Source: Cyanobium sp. Aljojuca 7A6 (GTDB lineage Bacteria > Cyanobacteriota > Cyanobacteriia > PCC-6307 > Cyanobiaceae). Taken from it: a stretch of 64,000 bases of DNA. Of the stretch, positions 1-8,563 are shown in pieces. Position numbers and translations under genes: made by a program. Under the pieces are notes generated by a model. That model did no database searches, was not told where the DNA came from, and worked only from the letters and a program-made list of their open reading frames with translations. Location of the stretch: positions 140,071 through 204,070 of the forward strand of contig NZ_JAGQCY010000005.1 in the NCBI RefSeq assembly GCF_024346455.1. The letters are read 5' to 3'. Positions within the stretch are counted from its first letter, which is position 1. Each line of letters opens with the position of its first letter.

Positions 1-235
1 CCGCCACTTGCAGGTTGAGGGCCAACGACGCCTTGACCGCGTACTCCAGCACCTTCTGGTTCAGCACCGGCAGGGTGCCGGGCAGGCCGCACACGACCGG
101 ATCGATGTGGGTGTTGGGCTCGTCGCCGAAGGTAGTGGAGGCGGCGGTGAAGATCTTGCTGGCGGTGCCCAGCTGCACGTGGGTTTCCAGGCCGATGACG
201 GCCTCCCAGGCCCCCTGTTCCTTTGCTTCAGCCAT
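1..235 (-). CDS. gatB: Asp/Glu-tRNA amidotransferase subunit B, 5' part
   Basis: This is the N-terminal 78 residues of GatB, cut off by the window edge. GatB works with GatA and GatC to amidate Glu-tRNA(Gln) and Asp-tRNA(Asn) in the cytoplasm. The translation starts [20 protein letters not shown] and continues with the family's conserved start (IGLETHVQL, then [25 protein letters not shown]). The ATG ends at 235 and there is no better start upstream. The gene is divergent from thiO across about 110 bp that must hold both promoters. The family assignment is from recognised sequence; nothing can be said about the missing C-terminal part. Confidence 0.93.
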   Translation of the reverse strand, partial: MAEAKEQGAWEAVIGLETHVQLGTASKIFTAASTTFGDEPNTHIDPVVCGLPGTLPVLNQKVLEYAVKASLALNLQVA

Positions 236-345
236 GGTCGCGAGTCCTGCCGGCGCTGTCGGCCCCCCGCGCTCGGCCGGAAGCACTGGTGGCGATACTA
301 GGCAGCGGCGGGCAGCCGCTTGAATGAAAGCCTTCCGAACTGGAG

Positions 346-1521
346 ATGCGCGCCCTGGCTGGCCCCCTTCCCGACGCCGAACCCGTCCTGATCCTCGGTG
401 GTGGCCTGGTGGGCCTGGCCATCGCCCATCAGCTGGCCCGTCTCGGCCGCTCCACCACCGTGCTCAGCCGCCGCCGCAGCGAGGCGGCTGGCTTCGTGGC
501 CGCCGGGATGCTGGCCCCCCACGCCGAGGGGCTCAGTGGGCCGATGCTGGCCCTGGGCCAGGCCAGCCTGGAGCGCATTCCGGCCTGGGTGGCCCGCATC
601 GAGGCCGACAGCGGCCTGGCCTGCGGCCTGCGCCCCTGCGGCATCGTCGTCCCCTTCACCACAGCCGCCGAGCGGGAGGCCTACCCCACGGCCGCCTTCG
701 GCGAGCCCCTCGACCGCGCCGGCCTGGAGCGGCAGGTGCCCGGCATCGGGCCCGCCTGGCGGGCGGGCCTGCTGTTTGCCCAGGACGGTCAGATCGACAA
801 CCGCCGCCGCCTGATGCGCGCCCTGGAGCGGGCCTGCGCCGCCCTGGGGGTGCGCTTCGAGGAGGGCACCGAGGTGCTGGAGCTGCTCACCGGGGACAGC
901 GGACGCCTGCGGGGGGTGCGGCTGCGCCGCGCCGAGGGGGGCGAGCACATGATCGCCGCCACCACGGCGGTGCTCGCCTGCGGCGCCTGGAGTGGCCGGC
1001 TGCTGCCCTCGCTGCCGGTCCATCCGGTGAAGGGCCAGATGCTGTCGCTGCAGGGTCCCAGGGCCAGCCTGGAGCGGGTCGTGTTCGGACCCGGCACCTA
1101 CCTGGTGCCGCGGGAGGACGGCCTGCTGGTGGTCGGCGCCACCAGCGAACCGCAGGCCGGCTTCGATGACGGCCTCACCCCCGAGGGACAGAAGCAGCTG
1201 CAGCAGGGCCTGGTCGCCCTGCTGCCGGAGGCCGCCCTGTGGCCGCCGATGGAGCGCTGGTGGGGCTTCCGGCCCGGCACCCCCGACAACATGCCGCTGC
1301 TGGGCCCCGGACCCATCGAGGGGCTCTGGCTGGCCACGGGCCACCACCGCAACGGCGTGCTGCTGGCGGCCATCACGGCGGAGCTGATCGCCGACGCGAT
1401 CACCGCGGCCGGCCAGGGCTCCTGGGCGAGCCCCGAACGGCTGGCGCCCTTTCGCTGGGACCGGCCCCAGCCTGCAGCCCCTGGAGCGCATACACCTCCA
1501 GGGGCACGGGCCAGCCTTTGA
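346..1521 (+). CDS. thiO: FAD-dependent glycine oxidase ThiO
   Basis: ThiO oxidises glycine to the imine (dehydroglycine) used by ThiG to make the thiazole ring of thiamine. The 391-residue protein has an N-terminal Rossmann FAD-binding motif ([17 protein letters not shown], about residues 15-31). It has an internal DAO-family body and the C-terminal FAD contact region around [12 protein letters not shown]. Length fits the stand-alone enzyme; there is no ThiG fusion. The first ATG is used. The last 122 bp overlap the 3' end of the convergent cyclase gene, so the final Pro-rich residues of both proteins share DNA. The call is by domain pattern and matches ThiO/glycine-sarcosine oxidases; substrate is inferred. 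Confidence 0.85.
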   Translation: MRALAGPLPDAEPVLILGGGLVGLAIAHQLARLGRSTTVLSRRRSEAAGFVAAGMLAPHAEGLSGPMLALGQASLERIPAWVARIEADSGLACGLRPCGIVVPFTTAAEREAYPTAAFGEPLDRAGLERQVPGIGPAWRAGLLFAQDGQIDNRRRLMRALERACAALGVRFEEGTEVLELLTGDSGRLRGVRLRRAEGGEHMIAATTAVLACGAWSGRLLPSLPVHPVKGQMLSLQGPRASLERVVFGPGTYLVPREDGLLVVGATSEPQAGFDDGLTPEGQKQLQQGLVALLPEAALWPPMERWWGFRPGTPDNMPLLGPGPIEGLWLATGHHRNGVLLAAITAELIADAITAAGQGSWASPERLAPFRWDRPQPAAPGAHTPPGARASL

Positions 1522-3289
1522 GGGTGTGGCTGCCCAGCGGCAGCACGGCCAGCTCCCCCGGCAGCAGCGCCAGCAGATCGCCGCTGATCAGGATCGGGTG
1601 CTCGAGGAACAGTCGCGTCAGACCCTCCAGGCGGCTGGTGACGTTGACGCTGGCCCCCACCACCGTGAACTCCAGGCGCTGGGAGGAGCCCAGGTTGCCG
1701 GCGATCACCTCCCCGAAGTGCAAGCCGATCCCGTGCCGCAGCGGCGGTGCGCCCGCCGCGGCCAGCTCAAGGTTCAAGGCCTCCAGGCGCTCCTGCATGG
1801 CCAGGGCGGCCCGCACCGCGGCCCGGGCCTCCTGGGCATCCCCACGGCTGCGGGGCACCCCGAACTCCGCCATCACCGCATCACCGATGAATTTGTCGAG
1901 CAGGCCCTCCTGCTCCAGCACCGCCGCGGCCATCGCCTCGAAGTAGCGGTTCAGCAGGGTGAACAGCTCGGCGGGCGCGAGCACGGCACTCAGGGGCGTG
2001 AACCCCACCAGGTCGCTGAACAGCACGGCGCAGCGGGCACGACTGCCCACGGCCTGGTTCCATACGGGCCCGGGGCTGCGCAGGATGTCGCGCAGCAGGG
2101 TGGGGGAGATGCGCCGGCTCAGCACCTGGTGCAGGTAGGCCCGCTCCCGGCTCTCCGCCAGCCCCTGGCCCACGGCCCGCACCCCGCCCCCGGCGACCGG
2201 AGCCAGCAGCAGGGCGGCCAGGGGCAGACGCAGCAGGGCCAGAGCCCAAAGGGCCCAGCCGGCAAGCAGCGCCGTCGCCGCCAGGAGCAGCACCACCTGC
2301 AGGGTCCCGCCGGCACTGGCAGGACGCCGCAGCAGCAGCCCCGCCACACACCCCCAGCCCAGCAGCAGCAGCCCATCCCCCGCCAGGGGCAGCCGGATCA
2401 GGCCACGGTTCTGCAGCACGTTGGCGAGCGCCACCGCCTGGATCTCCGTGCCGGCCATGGGGCCGACGGGCGTCTCCTGAAGGTCCCCCAGGCCCGGGGC
2501 CGTGACCCCGATCAGCACGGTGCGTCCCCGCCAGGTGGACGACGGCGCCTCCAGCACCCGCCAGGCCGGCACCCGGGGCATGGTGCCGGCGGGGCCGGGG
2601 TAGTTGAGCCCCATTGGTGCCACCGGCGGTGGCGCCGGACGCGCCAGGAAGGCCATCGGCCGGGGCAGGGGGGGCGGGAACGCGCCCAGCCTGGAGCGGA
2701 TCCAGTCTTCGCCCGGCACCGCCTCCACCACCCCGCGGGGGGACTGGAGCAGGGTGGTCAAGCCGGGGGCACCCAGCTGGTGGAGGGGCCGCCGCAGCCG
2801 GCTCTGCTCCAGCCCCCCCTCCTGGCGCAGGTCGTAGTGGACGGCCAGATGCACCCGCTGCCGCCAGGGGGCGAGGCTGGCGGCGAAGGCCCGATCATCG
2901 GCCGGGCCGTAGCGGCTGGGCTGGCTGTACTCGACGTTGAACAGCACCCGGGCCGCCCCCCGCTCCAGCACGTGGGCCGCCAGCCGGGCCTGCAGGGCCC
3001 GCGGCCAGGGCCAGGGGCCCATCTCCCTCCAAAGGGGCGACGCCTGGCGTTCGCCCGGGGCCAGCAGCTCCCCCAGTTCCAGGGAGTCGGCATCGATGGC
3101 CAGGATCACCGGATCGGGGGGGGCGGGACGGGCCCCCCGCAGCAGGAAAAAGGCCTGCAGGAGCTGATCATCGAGCAGCCGCGGCCCCTGACCAAGGGGA
3201 GTGAGGGGGACCCGGTCAAGACCCGCCAGCAGGGGGAGGGCCAGGGCCAGCCACGAGAGCCGGCGCCCCAGGCCAGGCCTGGAGAGCAT
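1400..3289 (-). CDS. CHASE2-domain adenylate cyclase 1
   Basis: A 629-residue membrane class III nucleotide cyclase. It has an N-terminal membrane helix (about residues 10-25) and a periplasmic CHASE2 sensor (about 30-290, with DPVILAIDADS and a later VLIGVTAPGLGD). About three membrane helices follow (about 300-380), then a cytoplasmic catalytic domain (about 415-610). Catalytic residues are present: first metal Asp426 in FSDLVGFT, the DKFIGD motif with Lys and second Asp, Thr in EFTVVG at the purine-selecting position, and N...R in VNVTSRLE. This pattern fits adenylate cyclase. Its ATG overlaps the stop of the upstream FecR gene (TGATG), so the two are probably translationally coupled. The 3' end overlaps thiO by 122 bp. 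The CHASE2 ligand is unknown. Confidence 0.9.
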   Translation of the reverse strand: MLSRPGLGRRLSWLALALPLLAGLDRVPLTPLGQGPRLLDDQLLQAFFLLRGARPAPPDPVILAIDADSLELGELLAPGERQASPLWREMGPWPWPRALQARLAAHVLERGAARVLFNVEYSQPSRYGPADDRAFAASLAPWRQRVHLAVHYDLRQEGGLEQSRLRRPLHQLGAPGLTTLLQSPRGVVEAVPGEDWIRSRLGAFPPPLPRPMAFLARPAPPPVAPMGLNYPGPAGTMPRVPAWRVLEAPSSTWRGRTVLIGVTAPGLGDLQETPVGPMAGTEIQAVALANVLQNRGLIRLPLAGDGLLLLGWGCVAGLLLRRPASAGGTLQVVLLLAATALLAGWALWALALLRLPLAALLLAPVAGGGVRAVGQGLAESRERAYLHQVLSRRISPTLLRDILRSPGPVWNQAVGSRARCAVLFSDLVGFTPLSAVLAPAELFTLLNRYFEAMAAAVLEQEGLLDKFIGDAVMAEFGVPRSRGDAQEARAAVRAALAMQERLEALNLELAAAGAPPLRHGIGLHFGEVIAGNLGSSQRLEFTVVGASVNVTSRLEGLTRLFLEHPILISGDLLALLPGELAVLPLGSHTLKGWPVPLEVYALQGLQAGAGPSERAPAVRGSPRSPGRPR

Positions 3290-3975
3290 CAGGGGCTGAG
3301 CCCGAGTTCGCGCTCGATCACAGGCAGCGTCTGCATCGGAGCCTCGAAGCCATTCAGCAGCTCACTGTTCCGCCGCCGCTGCCGCGTCTCCGCCGCCTCC
3401 ATCCGATGGGGGCCCTTCCAACCCTGGGGCGTGGCCTCCAGACGCTGGCCACTGGTCAACCGAAACAAGGTGCCGTCATTGGCGCGCACCTCCACGTCCC
3501 CCTCCCAGCTGAGGAAGAGCACGGTCTCGGAGGTGTCCTCGATGAAGACCGTGGTGCCCTGGATCGAGGCGGTGCCCACCCGGGTGCGGACCCGAAGCGG
3601 CGTGGTGCCTTTTGATCCCGGATCGATCCAGGCGATGATCCGGCCGCGGACCAGGTCGAGCAGGCTCGGCTCGATCCGCAGCAGGGCGTTACCCCCCAGC
3701 CGGAAGTTCCGCCCATCGGCCAGCAGGATCTGAAGCCGGCCGGGGTTTTCGGTGCGCAGCACGGTGGCAGGCCCGAGCACCTGGCCCACCAGGGCCGGCC
3801 GCTCGGGCGCCGCCTGAGGCCTCACGAACGCCGGACGCGAGGGCACATCCACCACCCGGGGCACCCGGGGAGCGGCCGTGACAACGGGCAGAACATGGGC
3901 CAGGCCGGAGACGACCACAGCCGCGGCCGCCAGGCTCAGCGTCCTGGGATGACGGAGGCACCTGCGCAGCACCAT
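3289..3975 (-). CDS. FecR-domain exported protein 1
   Basis: A 228-residue protein with an N-terminal membrane or signal helix (LSLAAAAVVVSGLAHVLPVV) followed by a FecR-type beta domain (about residues 65-180). Recognisable parts are LVGQVLGPATVLR, VRTRVGTASIQGTTVFIE and VEVRANDGTLFRLTSGQRL. FecR domains sit in the periplasm; in cyanobacteria they are often adjacent to CHASE2 proteins. I chose the ATG at 3975 because a longer reading would run into ndk and lacks a plausible signal start. Its stop overlaps the start of the CHASE2 cyclase by one base, suggesting the two proteins are made in fixed ratio and may interact across the membrane (inference). No TonB or sigma factor gene is nearby, so an iron role should not be assumed. 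Confidence 0.8.
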   Translation of the reverse strand: MVLRRCLRHPRTLSLAAAAVVVSGLAHVLPVVTAAPRVPRVVDVPSRPAFVRPQAAPERPALVGQVLGPATVLRTENPGRLQILLADGRNFRLGGNALLRIEPSLLDLVRGRIIAWIDPGSKGTTPLRVRTRVGTASIQGTTVFIEDTSETVLFLSWEGDVEVRANDGTLFRLTSGQRLEATPQGWKGPHRMEAAETRQRRRNSELLNGFEAPMQTLPVIERELGLSP

Positions 3976-4009
3976 GGCCCGGGGACGCGAAGGTCTCCAG
4001 GATGGCCGC

Positions 4010-4468
4010 TCAGGGCTCGACCCGCCACACCTGGTCGGCCGGCGTCCACTCACACAGCTCGGAGGGCGCGAACCAGAGACCGATCTCGAAGACGGCTGTT
4101 TCCGGCGCATCGGAGCCGTGGATGACGTTGCGGCCGATGTTCACCGCCAGGTCGCCGCGGATGGTGCCGGGCTCGGCCTCCAGGGGCTTGGTGGCGCCGA
4201 TCAGCTTGCGGGCGCTGGCGATCACCCCATCCCCTTCCCACACCATGGCCACCACCGGCCCGCTGGTGATGAAGTCGACCAGGCCAGCAAAGAACGGCCG
4301 CTCCCGGTGCACGCCGTAATGGCTTTCGGCCAGTTCGCGGCTGGGCACCAGCTGCTTCAGGCCCACCAGCTTGAAGCCCTTGGTCTCGAAGCGGCCGAGG
4401 ATCTCGCCCACCAGGCCCCGCTGCACCCCGTCGGGCTTGATGGCGAGGAAGGTGCGTTCGGTGGCCAT
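4010..4468 (-). CDS. ndk: Nucleoside diphosphate kinase
   Basis: Ndk transfers the gamma-phosphate between nucleoside triphosphates and diphosphates through a phosphohistidine. The 152-residue protein starts [21 protein letters not shown] and contains the active-site motif [12 protein letters not shown], whose His is the phosphorylated residue. The usual bacterial length is about 140-152, so I use the ATG at 4468 and not an upstream in-frame start that would add 18 Pro-rich residues. The gene ends 34 bp before the FecR gene on the same strand. It is divergent from speA with about 128 bp between the two starts. Confidence 0.97.
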   Translation of the reverse strand: MATERTFLAIKPDGVQRGLVGEILGRFETKGFKLVGLKQLVPSRELAESHYGVHRERPFFAGLVDFITSGPVVAMVWEGDGVIASARKLIGATKPLEAEPGTIRGDLAVNIGRNVIHGSDAPETAVFEIGLWFAPSELCEWTPADQVWRVEP

Positions 4469-4596
4469 GGCAAAGGGAAAGGGGATCGGGCCATCGTCCG
4501 CGCTGGGCCTGCCGCTTGGCAAGCGGCCACACCACAGCAGCCCGCCTGGAGCGGCTGACTAGATTCCAACGGCAGTGCAGAGCCACCCAGCGCCCC

Positions 4597-6591
4597 ATGG
4601 TGCTCGCCGATTCCCCCAGCGGCCTGCGCGCCGACAGCTGGAGCGCCGCCGACGGGGCCGCCCTCTATGGACTCGACCGCTGGGGCGAGCCTTACTTCAG
4701 CGTCGGCGCCCGGGGCCATGTGATGGTGCAGCCCCGCGGCGACCGCGGCGGCTCCCTCGATCTGGTGGAGCTGGTGCGGGAGCTGCAGGGGCGCGACCTG
4801 ACCCTGCCGCTGCTGATCCGCTTCGACGACATCCTCGAGGACCGGCTCGAGCGTCTCCACGGCGCCTTCGAGCGGGCCATCGCCCAGTACGGCTACAACG
4901 GCCGCTACCAGGGGGTGTTCCCGGTGAAGTGCAACCAGCAGCGCCACGTGGTGGAGCAGCTGGTGGAGAGCGGCCGTCGCTGGCACTTCGGGCTGGAGGC
5001 GGGCAGCAAGGCCGAGCTGCTGATCGCCCTGTCCCTGCTCGACGATCCTGACGCCCTGCTGATCTGCAACGGCTACAAGGACCGGCGCTACATCGAGACG
5101 GCGATCCTGGCCCGGCGCCTGGGGCGCCAACCGGTGGTGGTGATCGAGCAGGCCGACGAAGTGGAGCGGATCATCGCCGCCAGCAGCGCCCTGGGCGGGG
5201 CGCCGTTCATCGGCATTCGCGCCAAGTTGTCAGCCCGCAGCACCGGGCGCTGGGGCAGCTCGGTGGGCGAGCGGGCCAAATTCGGCCTCTCGATCCCCGA
5301 TGTGCTCACCACCGTGGAACGGCTGCGGAAGGCCGGCCTGCTCAACGACCTGCGTCTGCTGCACTTCCACGTCGGCAGCCAGATCAACGACATCGCCGTC
5401 CTCAAGGACGCCCTGCAGGAGGCCGGCCAGATCTACGCCGAGCTCACCCGCCTGGGGGCCCCGATGGGATTCCTCGACGTGGGTGGCGGCCTGGGCATCG
5501 ACTACGACGGCAGCCGCACCGCCACCGCCGCCTCCACCAACTACTCCCTTCAGAACTACGCCAACGACGTCGTCGCCACCATCAAGGAGTGCTGCGAGCC
5601 CCACGGCATCCGGCCCCCCACGCTGGTGAGCGAGAGCGGCCGGGCCCTGGCCAGCCACTTCAGCGTGCTGGTGTTCGACGTGCTCGGAGCCGGCGGCCAC
5701 AGCGACAGCGAGGCGCTGCCGCCGCAAGCCGAGGGCGAGGCCCTGATCCTGCGCAACCTGCGTGACACCCATGCGGTGATCACGGCGATCGCTGCGGGGG
5801 GCAGCGTCGATGGGGAGGACGGGAACGAGCGGGCGGTGGTGGAGCGGCTGCAGGAGGCCTGGAACGATGCCCTCAAGTTCAAGGAGGACGCCCTCACCGC
5901 CTTCCGGCTCGGCTACCTGAGCCTGCCGGAGCGGGCCACGGCTGAGCGACTCACCTGGGCGAGCTGCCAGGCGATTGCCTTCCAGCTCGAGGGCCTACCC
6001 ACAGGCACCGTGATCCCCCAGGAGCTGCAGGCCCTGCCGGCGGCCCTGGCCGGCACGTACTACGCCAACCTCTCGGTGTTCCGCTCGGCGCCGGACACCT
6101 GGGCCATCGACCAGCTCTTCCCGGTGCTGCCGATCCACCGGCTGGATGAACGTCCCACCCGGCTGGGCAGCTTCGCCGACCTCACCTGCGATTCCGACGG
6201 CAAGATCGCCCGCTTCATCGATCGGGGCCAGGTCAAGCCCCTGCTGGAACTCCACAACCTGCGGCCCGGAGAGCCCTACTGGATCGGGCTGTTCCTGGGC
6301 GGGGCCTACCAGGAGGTGATGGGCAACCTGCACAACCTCTTCGGCAGCACCAACGCCGTGCACATCCGGCTGGCGGCCGGCGGCAGCTACCGGGTCGAGC
6401 ACGTCGTGCGGGGCAACACCAACGCCGAGGTGCTGGAAGCGATGGAGCACAACCCGGCCCTGCTGCTGGAGCGGCTGCGTCTGGCCAGCGAGCAGGCCAT
6501 CGGCCGGGGCGACCTGGCCATCAGCGACGCCCGGCGCCTGATGGCCCACCTGCGGGCCAGCCTGGAGCAGACGACCTATCTGGAGGCCTGA
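4597..6591 (+). CDS. speA: Biosynthetic arginine decarboxylase
   Basis: SpeA is a PLP enzyme that decarboxylates arginine to agmatine, the first step to putrescine and spermidine. The protein is 664 residues, usual for cyanobacterial SpeA. It starts MVLADSPSGLRADSW (ATG at 4597). The PLP lysine is Lys111 in FPVKCNQQ. The fold-type III barrel follows, with LHFHVGSQINDI and the glycine-rich LDVGGGLGIDYDGS. The second active-site region VSESGRALASHFSVL is also intact. The last 16 bp overlap the end of the convergent CHASE2 cyclase 2. A 12-bp direct repeat at 6580-6591 and 6598-6609 provides the stop and a second in-frame stop 18 bp later. Confidence 0.96.
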   Translation: MVLADSPSGLRADSWSAADGAALYGLDRWGEPYFSVGARGHVMVQPRGDRGGSLDLVELVRELQGRDLTLPLLIRFDDILEDRLERLHGAFERAIAQYGYNGRYQGVFPVKCNQQRHVVEQLVESGRRWHFGLEAGSKAELLIALSLLDDPDALLICNGYKDRRYIETAILARRLGRQPVVVIEQADEVERIIAASSALGGAPFIGIRAKLSARSTGRWGSSVGERAKFGLSIPDVLTTVERLRKAGLLNDLRLLHFHVGSQINDIAVLKDALQEAGQIYAELTRLGAPMGFLDVGGGLGIDYDGSRTATAASTNYSLQNYANDVVATIKECCEPHGIRPPTLVSESGRALASHFSVLVFDVLGAGGHSDSEALPPQAEGEALILRNLRDTHAVITAIAAGGSVDGEDGNERAVVERLQEAWNDALKFKEDALTAFRLGYLSLPERATAERLTWASCQAIAFQLEGLPTGTVIPQELQALPAALAGTYYANLSVFRSAPDTWAIDQLFPVLPIHRLDERPTRLGSFADLTCDSDGKIARFIDRGQVKPLLELHNLRPGEPYWIGLFLGGAYQEVMGNLHNLFGSTNAVHIRLAAGGSYRVEHVVRGNTNAEVLEAMEHNPALLLERLRLASEQAIGRGDLAISDARRLMAHLRASLEQTTYLEA

Positions 6592-8474
6592 CCTTCCCTG
6601 GAGGCCTGATCCCGGAGCGACACGGTGAAGATCTCCACCTCCCCCAGACTCTTCACGGGCTGGGCCCCAAGGGAACGGGAGTCGAGGCCCGCATCAGCCT
6701 GAATCAGGCTGGCGGTCTGGGCGTCGCAGACCACCGCCGCGTCCACAGTCCGGGTGGCCGACTCCAGCCGGGCCGACAGGTTGACTGTGTCCCCGATCAC
6801 GGTGAATTCCATCCGGCGGGGGCTGCCGATCTGGCCCACCATCACCTGGCCGCTGGCCAGACCGATGCCGTTGTCCAGCGTGGCGATGCCGCGGCGGCCC
6901 CAGTCCTCGTTGAGGCCGGCCAGGGCTTCTCGCATCGCCAGGGCGCAGCGCACCGCCTGGCTGGCCTCCTCGGCCACCCCCCGGCTCACCGGTGAGCCGA
7001 ACACGGCCATCACCGCATCGCCGATGAACTTATCGACGGTGCCGCCATGGGCCATGACCACTTCCACCATGGCGCCCAGATACTCATTGAGCTGGAGCAC
7101 ATGCAGCTCACTCTGGCCTTCGCCGCTGCGCTGCTTGGTGAGGACCGTGAATCCCTTGATGTCGGTCATCAGCACGGTCACCTCCAGCAGACGGCCGCGC
7201 AGGATGCCCTGGGCCGATTCCGGATCGGAGAGAATCTCCGCCACCACCCCCGGCGCCACATAGCGTTCGAAGGTGCGGCGCAACCGTCGCCGCTCCTGCC
7301 CCTCCCTCAGGTAGGCATCGCCGCCGTAGAGCAGGCCCAGCAGGGCCAGACCCGAGACCGGCGCCAGAAGCGGCAGCCAGCGGTGGGCCTGCTGCAACGC
7401 CAAGGTGACGGCGGCGCCCTGGAGCACCAGCATCAGGGCCACCAGCACGAGACGCCCGCGCAGGTTCACCCGTCGCCGGGCCGCCGCCAGCACGATCAGC
7501 AGGGGCACCAGGGCCAGCAGGGCCCGTCCCGGCGCGCTTCGGGGCCAGGGCTGCAGACCATCCCCCTGCAGCGAGTTGGCGGTGGCGGTGGCCAGCACCT
7601 CCAATCCCGACAGGTTGCCGAAGGGGGTGGGGTAGCCATCGGCCCCCTGGGCGACGACGGGACCGAGCAGAACCACCGAACCGGCCAGGTTCTTGCGCAG
7701 CGGATGGCTCTTCCAGCGCTCGGGGTCGAGCACTTCCCAGGCCGGCAGACGCTGGAAGCTGCCCTCCGGGCCATAGAAATTCAAGGCGCTGAGACGGTCG
7801 TCCTGGCGACTGCGGTGCCCCCCCAGCCGCAGCAGCGTGGAGGAGAGGGCCCTGTGGCCTTCGGCACCACGGGCGACGAGCACGCCGCTGGCGTAGGCCT
7901 CCGGGTGGCGGCTGGCCTCGCTGGAGGTGCCGGCGAGGATGTTGGTGAGCCCCAGGGAACCGGTGCCGCCGATGGCCGCCAGGAAGCGCTCCGGCCGCAC
8001 GAAGCTGAGGGAGCCGGCCCCCTGGGCATCACTGGATTCGAGCATCTCGGCCGCCAGGGCGACACGGCCGGGGTAGCGCCGCAACCGCAGCTCGAGGGCC
8101 TCATCATCGGCCTCCCCCTTGCCGCTGGCACCGGCGAAGACCACGTTGACGGCCACGGACTTGGCACCGGCCTGCAGCAGCTTCTCCGCCACCATGCCGT
8201 AGGTGGCGCGGGGCCAGGGGAGGCTGCCGACCCCCCTGGCCCATTCCGGGATGCGGCCCTCCTCCCCGAACCAGTCGCCCTGCTGGAGGGTGGCGTCATC
8301 GACCGTGACCAGCACCACGTTCGGCGGGGGGCGCCGCGGACCGCGCAGCAGCAGCAGTTGCTGCTCCACACCCCGTTCCCAGACCCTCATCCGGGGCCCT
8401 GGCCAACCGGAGCTGACCCCCACCCAGGCCAACACAGCCAGCACGAGGACGCTGAAGGTTCGGGACCGCGCCAT
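6576..8474 (-). CDS. CHASE2-domain adenylate cyclase 2
   Basis: A 632-residue membrane class III cyclase. It has a signal-anchor helix (about residues 6-24), then a periplasmic CHASE2 domain (about 30-300, with NVVLVTVDDATLQQGDW and SVVLLGPVVAQGADGY). Two or three membrane helices lie at about 310-390. A C-terminal catalytic domain (about 430-605) follows a short linker. Catalytic motifs are complete: VLMTDIKGFT, DKFIGDAVMAVFG, MEFTVIGDTVN with Thr at the purine-selecting site, and N...R in NLSARLE. It is the last gene of a minus-strand run (SIMPL, FecR3, FecR2, this gene), 89 bp after FecR2. The C-terminus carries a small repeat (ASREGQASR) that derives from a 12-bp repeat overlapping the end of speA. 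Confidence 0.9.
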   Translation of the reverse strand: MARSRTFSVLVLAVLAWVGVSSGWPGPRMRVWERGVEQQLLLLRGPRRPPPNVVLVTVDDATLQQGDWFGEEGRIPEWARGVGSLPWPRATYGMVAEKLLQAGAKSVAVNVVFAGASGKGEADDEALELRLRRYPGRVALAAEMLESSDAQGAGSLSFVRPERFLAAIGGTGSLGLTNILAGTSSEASRHPEAYASGVLVARGAEGHRALSSTLLRLGGHRSRQDDRLSALNFYGPEGSFQRLPAWEVLDPERWKSHPLRKNLAGSVVLLGPVVAQGADGYPTPFGNLSGLEVLATATANSLQGDGLQPWPRSAPGRALLALVPLLIVLAAARRRVNLRGRLVLVALMLVLQGAAVTLALQQAHRWLPLLAPVSGLALLGLLYGGDAYLREGQERRRLRRTFERYVAPGVVAEILSDPESAQGILRGRLLEVTVLMTDIKGFTVLTKQRSGEGQSELHVLQLNEYLGAMVEVVMAHGGTVDKFIGDAVMAVFGSPVSRGVAEEASQAVRCALAMREALAGLNEDWGRRGIATLDNGIGLASGQVMVGQIGSPRRMEFTVIGDTVNLSARLESATRTVDAAVVCDAQTASLIQADAGLDSRSLGAQPVKSLGEVEIFTVSLRDQASREGQASR

Positions 8475-8563
8475 CTCGTCGTACCCCTCCCGGTGGTGGT
8501 GGCGTTAGCGCCTGACAGGCCCCCATCATCGGGGAAGCCGCCTTGGCGGACGCAGGCTGGTGC

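Noticed and set aside
298..1491. Long open frame antisense to thiO
   Set aside because: GC-rich third positions create long antisense frames; the translation is Gln/Gly/Ala-rich with no family features, and thiO explains the DNA.
1526..3733. 735-codon open frame opposite cyclase 1 and FecR1
   Set aside because: Composition is dominated by Gln, Gly and Arg and matches no protein; both sense genes are clear.
3289..3975. FecR as part of an iron-uptake regulator
   Set aside because: No ECF sigma factor or TonB receptor gene nearby; pairing with CHASE2 cyclases fits better.
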